DNA from: a virus
Length of the DNA: 22,197 bases
Virus record (IMG/VR): IMGVR_UViG_3300044797_000021
Location: 1 to 22,197 of that record
Direction: 5' to 3' (one strand)
Shown in pieces: positions 14,611 to 22,197 of the stretch. Within the stretch, counting starts at the first letter, position 1, and each line of letters starts with the position of its first letter. The notes under the pieces were generated by a model. It was not told where the DNA came from, did not search any database, and saw only the letters and a list, made by a program, of their open reading frames with translations. The translations under genes were made by a program, and so were the position numbers.

Positions 14611-15477
14611 ACGTCAACCGTTGCGATAGGGTCAATAGCAGCAGCAGGAATCGGAGCCGTAGGTTCAGGACTTGCTGCGTCCACTCAGGCTGGAGCCGCC
14701 GAGAGCGCCCAAGCATTACAGGCCCAAGAAGCCCAAAATGCTCTCAATTTCCAAGAGCAAGAATGGAATACCCAGCAGCAGAACTTGCAGCCGTGGCTTC
14801 AGGCGGGCGGTAGTGCCGTCACAAATCTGTCTTCGATGCTTAACGGCACGCCGGGAACGTCTACGCCATCGACAATCGGCGGGGCGCAATACAACCTTCA
14901 GGAAGGCAATGGCGGCCTGCTTGAGCCTTGGAACAACCAATTTCAGGCACCCACGGCAGCGCAAGCCGAACAGACTCCGGGTTATCAGTTCACTCTCGGA
15001 CAGGGTGAACAGGCGGTCCAAAACTCAGCGGCAGCCAGCGGTGGATTACTTACAGGCGGGACGCTCAAGGCGACAACGGGCTATGCGGAAGGGCTTGCAG
15101 ACACGACGTATCAGCAGACCTACCAGAACGCCCTGCAGCAGTATCAGCAGGCTTACAATCAGTTCCAGAACAACCAGACCAACACATTCAATCGGCTCTC
15201 AGGGGTCTCAGGAGTTGGTCAGACGGCGGCTACGAATCTCGGACAACAAGGGCAGGCTGCGGCATCGAACGTCGGGAGCATCAATCTCACGACCGGCGCA
15301 CAACAAGGCCAGCAATTGAACAACGCAGGAGCAGCCACGGCTAGCGGATACACGGGAGTCGCGAACTCATTGTCAGGCGGAATTAGCAACATTGCTGGTT
15401 CTCTGACTTTGCAGCAACTATTGGCGGGGCAGAACCAGAATCCAACATCAACGACTTTGCCATACGGAGGCTACTAG
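14611..15477 (+). CDS. Probable ejection / internal virion protein with ACG start
   Basis: A 288-residue protein if translated from ACG at 14611. The frame is closed by TAG at 14587 and has no ATG, GTG or TTG before TTG at 14785, yet the first 58 codons read as a continuous family-type N-terminus: a small-residue hydrophobic stretch (GSIAAAAGIGAVGSGLAAST) followed by an Ala/Gln/Glu helix (QALQAQEAQNALNFQEQEWN) that runs unbroken into QPWLQAGGSAVTNL. Then come a PGYQFTLGQGEQAVQN region and a Gln/Asn/Ala-rich helical C-terminal half (QQYQQAYNQFQNNQTNTFNR). This organisation is common to podovirus internal proteins and some genes annotated as DNA transfer proteins. It is followed directly by two more ejection-type genes, as P22 gp7-gp20-gp16. 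Confidence 0.7.
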   Translation, partial: TSTVAIGSIAAAGIGAVGSGLAASTQAGAAESAQALQAQEAQNALNFQEQEWNTQQQNLQPWLQAGGSAVTNLSSMLNGTPGTSTPSTIGGAQYNLQEGNGGLLEPWNNQFQAPTAAQAEQTPGYQFTLGQGEQAVQNSAAASGGLLTGGTLKATTGYAEGLADTTYQQTYQNALQQYQQAYNQFQNNQTNTFNRLSGVSGVGQTAATNLGQQGQAAASNVGSINLTTGAQQGQQLNNAGAATASGYTGVANSLSGGISNIAGSLTLQQLLAGQNQNPTSTTLPYGGY

Positions 15478-16944
15478 GTGGCGAGCATACCCCTTTTAGC
15501 TACGACAATCCGACCGCCAGAGAATCCGTTAGATCAATATGCTAAAGCTCTGTCCGTCCAGTCGATGATTCAAGGGCAGCAACTCCAAAAGACGCAGTTG
15601 GCTGGGGAGCAACAAGCACAGCAGCAGCGCGCTGCATTGTTTCCAGGGCAGCTTCAGGAGCAAGAAAATCTCACGGCCGGTTCGGGGATTGATCTGCAAA
15701 TGAAGCAATTGGGACTCAAGAATGCCCAAATCACCAACTCCGCATTGAGCGATCCGAATCTGTCGAGTGAACTAGATGAATGGCAGAAGCAGAAAGGTGG
15801 GGACCAGGAAGCGCCAACAGGAGGCACGGGCATTCAGCTTCACCCCTTGGCTCAGTTCCTCATGGAGAAGAGAGGATTGCCGGCACTTGGCCCTGGCGGG
15901 GCGCTTGAAATCTCCAAGAACCTTACCGAGAGCGCACAGCAAATGGCGACTCTTATTAAGACGCAGGGCGATGCGGCGACGTCGAAATTGACGGCCTATG
16001 GCAAGCAGATCGACAATCTGACAAACGCGGCGGCACCGATCTTCGAGGAAGCCGATCCAGCCAAGCAGCAGAATGCTTTAGGAACATTCAAGAATACCGT
16101 ACTCGCCAATCCGACTGATTACCCTCCTGAATTAGTGAAGCAAGTTCAGGGTATCAACACTGTTGGCGATCTGGCGAAGATGACCAATTATGCCAAGATG
16201 CATGAAACGGTAATCGAGGACGCGCAAAAGGCGGCTGAAGCATCGCAGAAAGTCACGGCTGCCGCACCTCCAACATTCCAGCAGCAATCGGATGCCAAGA
16301 ACACGCTGGCAAGCTACTTGGCGATTCCCGCTCCGCAAAGAGCAGGACTGGCGCAGGAGATGTCTCACGCCCCAGATTTCGAGAGTTTGCAGAAGATTCA
16401 GGCCCGGGCAGATGAAACACAGAAGTCATTCCAGATGTCAGCCGATGCCCGTCAGAATGCGATGGCGATGAAGGACGTAGCTGTGGGTCAGGCAATGGCG
16501 ACACAACTCATCGGAGAGGACAAAGCCCTCGGAACCAACCTCGACCAGACACGGGGCATTCGTGGGTTGCTCGATATGAGTACCGGAGGGAATCAGGCGG
16601 CGACCGCAGCGGCCCAGACACGCTTCGCGGAGCACGAAATTGTCGAGGGTGGCGTCAAGAGAATGAACCAAGTGGAATACGAAAACTTGGCTGGCTCGCT
16701 CGGTTCCTACGGGCGTAAGTTTCAGTCATGGGTCGATGGCGGATTCAAGGGTCAGATGCCCCCTGCAACGAATGGAGAAATGGCGAAGATTCTTGACGCC
16801 GAAGATGCGACCGCGACAGCAGCGCACCAACGCAACGTCGGATTCATTCAGGATCGCTTCTCGGCTATAAATAAGGGCGGTTTGCCGACGCAGGCGAATC
16901 CGGCAGCTAAGCCCGTGAATAACGATCCGTTGGGGATCCGATGA
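15478..16944 (+). CDS. Probable internal virion (ejection) protein
   Basis: A 488-residue protein, GTG start directly after the previous stop, with GGAGG (15466-15470) in front. The N-terminus (ENPLDQYAKALSVQSMIQGQ, then a Gln/Ala-rich helix) is of the type seen in podovirus internal virion proteins. The remainder is almost entirely helical and Ala/Gln/Lys-rich, with no enzyme motif. The order and length match the second ejection protein of P22-type phages (gp20, 471 residues). Such proteins leave the head ahead of the DNA and build a conduit across the host envelope. The stop overlaps the next start (ATGA). Assignment is by position and composition. Confidence 0.65.
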   Translation: MASIPLLATTIRPPENPLDQYAKALSVQSMIQGQQLQKTQLAGEQQAQQQRAALFPGQLQEQENLTAGSGIDLQMKQLGLKNAQITNSALSDPNLSSELDEWQKQKGGDQEAPTGGTGIQLHPLAQFLMEKRGLPALGPGGALEISKNLTESAQQMATLIKTQGDAATSKLTAYGKQIDNLTNAAAPIFEEADPAKQQNALGTFKNTVLANPTDYPPELVKQVQGINTVGDLAKMTNYAKMHETVIEDAQKAAEASQKVTAAAPPTFQQQSDAKNTLASYLAIPAPQRAGLAQEMSHAPDFESLQKIQARADETQKSFQMSADARQNAMAMKDVAVGQAMATQLIGEDKALGTNLDQTRGIRGLLDMSTGGNQAATAAAQTRFAEHEIVEGGVKRMNQVEYENLAGSLGSYGRKFQSWVDGGFKGQMPPATNGEMAKILDAEDATATAAHQRNVGFIQDRFSAINKGGLPTQANPAAKPVNNDPLGIR

Positions 16945-17876
16945 CAACTACCGCCAATCCCATCGTTACCCAACTCAGCCAAGGACTTAATCCTCTGGTC
17001 GATAAAATACGGGCAACCCATCCGGGTGCCTATGATGACCTCAGTGATGCGGAGCTTACCGCGAAAGTGGTAGCGAAATATCCCCAATATGGAGACTTGG
17101 CAGCGCCGTATGATAAGACGAACGCCCTAGCTATGAATCAGGCTCACGGTGCCGTCTCCTTGATGGGCCATCCAGCATCTTCGCAGGCGCAAGACACGGC
17201 ATTTGACGAAGCCCTGAAATCTCCCAGCGCCCCGAAAAATCCCCTTTACCTTTCTGGGCCAACTCCAGAAGTCCCGAAGGGAATGGATGCAGTTGCTCAC
17301 ATCGCGGAGAGCATTCCGGCCGTGGCTGGTGCGGCTGCATCTTTCGTTCCTGCCGAGGGGCTTATCTCTGGTGCCAGCAATATCCCAACTGCCGCAAAGG
17401 CTGGTGCTGCATTGCGGGACGTGAAGGCCGTTGCCGGCGGCGTTCCTATCGACATCTCTGAAGCTGGCAATACTGCCCTTGAAATGATGACTCAAAAAGA
17501 GCGCGGTGGACAGCTCCCCCAAGCGGTGAGGCAGCTCGTGAGTCGTTTCACCGACCCGAGCAAGGGACCAATCACCTACGAGGAAGCGAAGGACTTCCAG
17601 TCGAACATCTCTAATCTATCGGCGAATGAAAAAATGGCACTCAAGCCGAATACTGTTCGCCTTCTTGGGCAACTGAATTCCAATCTAAAGGACGCTCTAG
17701 AATCTGCTGCGGACACCCAAGGTAAGGGACAGCAATTCGTTAACGCCATGAAGGACTACCACAATGCCATGAGGATCAGGGGGATGTCCGACGCTGCCAA
17801 AGAAGCCGCGTGGCGGGCCGCATTGGGTGCAGCGGGAGTTTACGGAGCAAAGAAAATATGGGACGCGGGACAATGA
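16941..17876 (+). CDS. Probable ejection protein (third internal virion protein)
   Basis: A 311-residue protein coupled to the preceding gene through ATGA (16941-16944). The first 50 residues contain IRATHPGAYDDLSDAELTAK followed by VVAKYPQYGD, a motif often found at the N-terminus of podovirus ejection and internal proteins. A Pro/Ala-rich linker follows, then an Ala/Val-rich hydrophobic stretch (ESIPAVAGAAASFVPA) that could insert in a membrane, and a helical C-terminus. P22 gp16 is 609 residues, so this protein is much shorter, but the place in the cluster is the same. Its stop overlaps the next start (ATGA). No lytic transglycosylase motif is recognised. Confidence 0.65.
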   Translation: MTTTANPIVTQLSQGLNPLVDKIRATHPGAYDDLSDAELTAKVVAKYPQYGDLAAPYDKTNALAMNQAHGAVSLMGHPASSQAQDTAFDEALKSPSAPKNPLYLSGPTPEVPKGMDAVAHIAESIPAVAGAAASFVPAEGLISGASNIPTAAKAGAALRDVKAVAGGVPIDISEAGNTALEMMTQKERGGQLPQAVRQLVSRFTDPSKGPITYEEAKDFQSNISNLSANEKMALKPNTVRLLGQLNSNLKDALESAADTQGKGQQFVNAMKDYHNAMRIRGMSDAAKEAAWRAALGAAGVYGAKKIWDAGQ

Positions 17877-19636
17877 AAAGGCTTCTATTCCTAATCGCAC
17901 TCTTTGTCTCGCTGGCCCATGCCCAGACGCCGACCAGCTTGCTCCCTGTCCCGCGGCAGCAATTCCTGAATCCGCAAGGGCAACCGCTGGCCGGGGGCTG
18001 TGTCTTTACCTACATCTCCGGTACGAGCACACCTCTTGCAACCTATACGGATTACACGGGAACCATCGTCAATTCAAATCCCGTGATCCTCGACAGCGGC
18101 GGCTTCGCATCTGTTTGGTTACAGAGTGGCACGGCATACACAATTACCGTTTTCGCAAATGGCGGCACCAACTGCGCGACAGGCTCACAGCAATGGTCGG
18201 TGAACGGAGTTACCGGACCGCCCAATCTTCTGGCTCCAGGACCGATCGGCACCACGGTTCCGAATGTCGTTGAGGCCACTTATTTTCTAACCGGATCAGC
18301 TTCGCCTGCATTGAGTGGATTGATCCGTCTCGCATCGGGAGACTCGATCTGCTGGCGCAACAACACGAACACTGCCGATGAGTGCTTGTATAAAGACACA
18401 TCGGAAACCCTGACTTGGCCGGCCGGGGAAGCGGCCCTGGTCAACAATTGCAACGTAGCTGCTGAGTATGCGGCGACTCAAGGTGGTGCGGTCGGTTCCA
18501 ATGCTCTCGCTGGTTGCGTGTCCATTCCTCCAAGCACTGCAGCTATTGGCTTGAATGGTATGGCGGGATTTGCTGTTTCATCCTGCAACTCGATGGTGCG
18601 GACTGTTTGTAATGGAGTCGGGGCATACGGACAGGGCCGAGCTATTGTGAACTATGCATCGGCCTGGGGCGGGAACCATCTTGCGCAGGATTTAGTTGGA
18701 ACGGCCCACACCAACCTAACCGGAGATGAGATTGATGTAAATGTCTTGGGTTCCCCAGACAATGTTTGGGGACTACTCGTTACAGGAAATTTTGGCGGAA
18801 CAATACCCGCTAGCAGTTGGGCGTTTAATTTCAGTCCCACCTCGGGCCAGGTTCAAAACGGCATCCAATTGGCCGATGGATCTGTTATTGGTTACGGTGC
18901 AATCTTTGGCTCACAGACGCAGACCGCCAATTCTGCCTCTCAGCCTGTTTGCTTCAATTTCCGCGACAGTTCCAACATGCCTCACTGTATTTATATCGAG
19001 GCCGACGCGTCTGGCGATCTGATCCTTGCTCCTTATGCGGGCTCAAACATCCAGTTGAATGGCTCGACCTATCTCGGATCGGGTTACATCTTCGGCTCAG
19101 GTACGGTCAACATTGCACAAACGGGCGTAATCCGGCTTGCAAACACAGACCCATTGTGCTGGCGCAATGCTGCCAACAGCGCTGACCTTTGCATTACTCC
19201 GGGCTCAACAAATCAGCTACTCCCTGCCGTTGTTTCCTATAATCTGCAAAATCTGGCAAGCGGGGGAAGTGTGACTTCTGGCGTGCTGACGACGGTGGAC
19301 AGCAAATCGGTAACGATGCCTTCGACGGGGTGCCCCTGCCGCGCTTTCATTTCCTATAGTTATTTCTGGACCACGGCGGCATCGGCAACGGTGGCTGATT
19401 TCTATGTAACCGATGGGACTAATAACTTCCTGCCTTCACAGAGCGGCGCGGGCTCTTCGCCGGTAACGACCACGGGAGATTCCGCATCAGGATTCTCCAG
19501 CGTAACTTATGCCAACAGTGCGACGGTTGTATTCACCATGAAGGTACAGACGAATCAGAACATCACGATCAACCAAACGTCTACCAGCGCATCGCAGAAC
19601 AGCAATTTTCAGGTAGTTATGGTGCCGAGCGACTAA
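17873..19636 (+). CDS. Tail fibre/spike-like protein with Sec signal peptide
   Basis: A 587-residue protein. The ATG at 17873 overlaps the previous stop and opens a clean signal peptide (MKRLLFLIALFVSLAHA, cleavage before Q18). Right after it comes a domain (about 24-100) with PRQQFLNPQGQPLAGGCVFT, then TYTDYTGTIVNSNPVILDSG and ASVWLQ, which matches the layout of N-terminal head-binding domains of P22-type tailspikes and fibres. Two copies of a motif I-R-L-A-x-x-D-x-x-C-W-R-N-x-x-N-x-A-D-x-C occur at 151-171 and 419-440. The rest is beta-rich, low in charge and Gly/Ser/Asn/Thr-rich, with 14 cysteines in all. It is the first of two fibre-like genes. A virion-attached receptor-binding role is likely; the signal peptide is odd for it. 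Confidence 0.7.
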   Translation: MKRLLFLIALFVSLAHAQTPTSLLPVPRQQFLNPQGQPLAGGCVFTYISGTSTPLATYTDYTGTIVNSNPVILDSGGFASVWLQSGTAYTITVFANGGTNCATGSQQWSVNGVTGPPNLLAPGPIGTTVPNVVEATYFLTGSASPALSGLIRLASGDSICWRNNTNTADECLYKDTSETLTWPAGEAALVNNCNVAAEYAATQGGAVGSNALAGCVSIPPSTAAIGLNGMAGFAVSSCNSMVRTVCNGVGAYGQGRAIVNYASAWGGNHLAQDLVGTAHTNLTGDEIDVNVLGSPDNVWGLLVTGNFGGTIPASSWAFNFSPTSGQVQNGIQLADGSVIGYGAIFGSQTQTANSASQPVCFNFRDSSNMPHCIYIEADASGDLILAPYAGSNIQLNGSTYLGSGYIFGSGTVNIAQTGVIRLANTDPLCWRNAANSADLCITPGSTNQLLPAVVSYNLQNLASGGSVTSGVLTTVDSKSVTMPSTGCPCRAFISYSYFWTTAASATVADFYVTDGTNNFLPSQSGAGSSPVTTTGDSASGFSSVTYANSATVVFTMKVQTNQNITINQTSTSASQNSNFQVVMVPSD

Positions 19637-22197
19637 ATGAGACTAAGAATTTTAGCATTGATGATTCTCTTTCTTTTCGGAGCATCGGCCTACGGGCAAG
19701 GGGTTCGCTTTGGCGACGGCCAGCCTGTTTTCTCCGTGCCATATCCAGATGGACCTGTTTACTCGGTAGCAGGTGCGACCATTTCATTCTGCGCGAGCCC
19801 TGCGAATGGCGTGCCATGCACCAATCGCGTCACCACATACACTAGTGCCACATTGGGAACGGCCTGCTCAACGAGTACGCAGATTGTTCTGGCGGGGACC
19901 ACTACTTGCGTGGGAACAGCGGATAACTATGGGAATTGGGGCGTTTGGGTACCATCAGGGAACTACACCTATACGATCACTTATCCGGCCGGCAATTCAG
20001 TCGGCCCTTACTCGGTTACGCTGGCTTCGGGTGGGGGCGGAACTCCAGGCGGAACGAGCGGGCAAGTCCAATATAACAATGGTGGGATTTTCGACGGATT
20101 TACATTCGCAGGCGATTGCTTGCTGAGCATCCCAACCATCCTTTGTACGAAAACCAACGGAACTTTATTCGCCCCGAGTGCCACTATAAACACGACGAAT
20201 GCGAGCAATATTTCCAGCGGGACGCTGAGTTCGCCGCGAATGAGCGCGGTCAATCTTGCAGCGACCGGAAATGGAGGTGTGACTGGCAACCTTCCCGTGA
20301 CCAACCTGAATGGGGGGACTGGCGCCTCCAGTTCGACCTTCTGGCGAGGTGACGGAACGTGGAACACGTTAGCTGGACCAATTTTCACGGTGAATGGCGG
20401 TGGCGCCATTCCATCCCCCGTCAATTGTCAGAACGGGAGCACTCCAGTAAACGGAATCACCATCAATTGCAGTAACCCATCGTTAGGAAATTTCCAGTTG
20501 GCGATCACGGGGACGGCTACTGAGGCGCTTCTTCCCGCAACGACGGTATTCACCGACCAGAATGCCACTTTCGGAGCGCATGTCTATGACTTTTCTGGTG
20601 CTACTACCTTTCGTCCCAAGTTCGGAACTACTGCAAGCCTGCCTGCAACCTGCGCGGTGGGAGATGTCTACGAATCCACCAATGCCACAGCAGGGCAAAA
20701 CTGGTATTTCTGCACCGCAACAAACACCTGGACGCAACAGCTAAACACAGGGGGAAGCGTACCGGGCTCCAATACTCAGGTAATCTTCAACAATTCAGGT
20801 GCTCTCGGAGCGAGTGCAAACCTCACATGGTCCAGTCCATATCTTTCATTCGGAGCATCTGGTACCACGGGCGGAACTAAATATGTAGGGGCGACCAGCG
20901 GCACCGTCACAGTGCAATCGCTCGACACTGCCGGGACGTGGACCTTCAAGTGGCCTAACAGCGGAGGGACAACCGGCTATGTTCTCACCACGGACGGGTC
21001 CGGTAATACGTCTTGGACGAATCCGAGCACAGGCGGCACGGTCACCAGCATCGCATTCTCTAGCCCTCTCACCGGGGGCACCATCACCACTTCGGGAACG
21101 GTAGGCTGCGCATCGTGCGTAACGTCGTCGTCTCCTGGTGCTGGCGTGGCGCATTTTGCAGGCTCAACACAGGCAGTCACCTCAAGCGCAGTAACATCAT
21201 CGGATGCGACTGGGAACACAAGCGGCAGCGGGAACTTCTGCCTAGTGACTTCCTGCACGATGATAAACCCAGCACTCGGAACTCCTTCGGCACTTGTGCT
21301 CACCAATGCCACAGGCCTGCTCGTTGCGGGCGGTGGAACCGGGCAGGCCACTCTTACGGCGCATGGTGTCTTAATGGGTGCCGGAACCTCTGCGATCGGT
21401 GCGAGCACTGCAGGCACGCTCAACCAACCATTCCTGTCAGGGGGTGCCAGCACTAACGGAGCCTACGGCAACACGCCTGTAATCGGCACCGCGGGCGTCT
21501 ATGGATTCGGAGCCGGGGGCACAGCTGACACGGGTATCTCTCGTGACTCGACAGGCGGGGCTGGCTACTTCGACTTCGGCAACGGCACGGCCAACGATAC
21601 AACAGGCTACGTGCAAGCGACCACGTTTCACACGACCGGCTCAAACGGCGGCGTCTCGTGCCCTGAAGGAACGGGCGGAGCGCTGACTCCCTCGACCAGC
21701 GTAGACGTGCTGTGGTGCGATTCAACCGGCCAACGTCTTGCGATGAACAACCATAATACCGGAAAGGTTTACCTGTCCGGGATCGCATCGGCAGCTACTG
21801 CCAATGACTGCCCAAAGTTTGCAGCGAACGGCTATGACTTTGTAGACTCGAATGCAGGGTGCGGAGGGTTGTCCGGGCTGACCACCAACGTTCTCCTAAA
21901 AGCAACTAGTTCTACCGCCGCAGGAAATTCATCCATAACGGATAACGGAACGACTGTTTCCTCGGCCGAATCGGCATCATTCGGTACAGGTCCTATTGCG
22001 GTCTATACGACGGCTGGAGCCAATCAGGAGTTTGATATCGGGTCCGGGAACGGCTCTGGTGCGCTAGGAGGTACCGGACCAACCTGTGTCAGTTCTAACG
22101 TTGCGTTGCAGACCTGTTGGAATGGTTCCGATATTATGAACACCTACACGGGAATTACCCTGGCATCGTCTACGGGATCCCTAGGACAACCTATCCA
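19637..22197 (+). CDS. Large tail fibre-like protein with signal peptide (3' end outside window)
   Basis: The frame starting at ATG 19637, immediately after the preceding stop, is open to the window end (853 complete codons). The N-terminus is a Sec signal peptide (MRLRILALMILFLFGASAYG, cleavage before Q21). The next part (PYPDGPVYSVAGATISFC, then NWGVWVPSGNYTYTITYP) looks like a beta-sandwich. From about residue 135 there are repeated tail-fibre modules: TSGQVQYNNGGIFDG, then NLNGGTGASSSTFWRGDGTW, SNTQVIFNNSGALGAS (about 377), YVLTTDGSGNTSWTNPS, and TVTSIAFSSPLTGGTITTSG (about 468). These are familiar phage fibre-shaft motifs. It is Gly/Ser/Thr/Asn-rich throughout and cysteine-containing. 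The C-terminal (receptor-binding or chaperone) end is not in view. Confidence 0.8.
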   Translation, partial: MRLRILALMILFLFGASAYGQGVRFGDGQPVFSVPYPDGPVYSVAGATISFCASPANGVPCTNRVTTYTSATLGTACSTSTQIVLAGTTTCVGTADNYGNWGVWVPSGNYTYTITYPAGNSVGPYSVTLASGGGGTPGGTSGQVQYNNGGIFDGFTFAGDCLLSIPTILCTKTNGTLFAPSATINTTNASNISSGTLSSPRMSAVNLAATGNGGVTGNLPVTNLNGGTGASSSTFWRGDGTWNTLAGPIFTVNGGGAIPSPVNCQNGSTPVNGITINCSNPSLGNFQLAITGTATEALLPATTVFTDQNATFGAHVYDFSGATTFRPKFGTTASLPATCAVGDVYESTNATAGQNWYFCTATNTWTQQLNTGGSVPGSNTQVIFNNSGALGASANLTWSSPYLSFGASGTTGGTKYVGATSGTVTVQSLDTAGTWTFKWPNSGGTTGYVLTTDGSGNTSWTNPSTGGTVTSIAFSSPLTGGTITTSGTVGCASCVTSSSPGAGVAHFAGSTQAVTSSAVTSSDATGNTSGSGNFCLVTSCTMINPALGTPSALVLTNATGLLVAGGGTGQATLTAHGVLMGAGTSAIGASTAGTLNQPFLSGGASTNGAYGNTPVIGTAGVYGFGAGGTADTGISRDSTGGAGYFDFGNGTANDTTGYVQATTFHTTGSNGGVSCPEGTGGALTPSTSVDVLWCDSTGQRLAMNNHNTGKVYLSGIASAATANDCPKFAANGYDFVDSNAGCGGLSGLTTNVLLKATSSTAAGNSSITDNGTTVSSAESASFGTGPIAVYTTAGANQEFDIGSGNGSGALGGTGPTCVSSNVALQTCWNGSDIMNTYTGITLASSTGSLGQPI

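Noticed and set aside
14672-15319. Long + strand frame of about 215 codons in another register.
   Set aside because: The product is Arg/Ser-rich and low-complexity, lies entirely within the ejection-type gene and has no ribosome site; it is a shadow.
14785-15477. TTG at 14785 as the start of the ejection-type gene.
   Set aside because: No ribosome site, and it would remove 58 codons that read as a continuous family-like N-terminus.

Overview
The window is 22.2 kb of the late (virion structure and assembly) region of a tailed bacteriophage or prophage. Every convincing gene is on the + strand, and many start and stop codons overlap. The core gene order matches P22-type short-tailed phages: portal, scaffold, coat, gp4-like head-tail adaptor, gp10-like tail hub, three presumed ejection (internal virion) proteins, then tail fibres. 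Terminase, lysis, replication and integration genes are not in the window, so lifestyle cannot be judged. The host is unknown; repeated Sec signal peptides of Gram-negative type suggest a Gram-negative, possibly acidobacterial, host (inference only).

Layout. 1-1465: the end of a GroES-like co-chaperonin gene, two small histidine-rich proteins, a possible 42-residue protein, and two small unknown proteins that lead into the portal. 1462-6176: portal, a small basic protein, a candidate promoter, scaffold and P22-type coat. 6178-7863: three capsid-proximal genes, the first with a signal peptide, closed by a clear rho-independent terminator (7884-7930). 7943-13959: gp4-like adaptor, a run of beta-rich small virion proteins (several with signal peptides, one with five 11-residue tandem repeats), the gp10-like hub and a small tail protein. 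13929-14602: an acyl carrier protein-like gene overlapping the start of a GNAT acyltransferase gene. 14611-17876: three ejection-type proteins, the first apparently starting at an ACG codon. 17873-22197: two tail-fibre-like genes, both with signal peptides; the second fills the last 2.56 kb and is cut by the window end.

Two things stand out. First, a stand-alone ACP and a GNAT enzyme are translationally coupled inside the tail and ejection block. This suggests an acyl-ACP-dependent modification made during late infection. Second, at least five virion-type proteins carry Sec signal peptides, four of which have even cysteine counts in the exported part (the fifth is incomplete), in a phage whose particle should assemble in the cytoplasm. 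A phage-encoded GroES-like protein and a probable ACG start codon are further points of interest.
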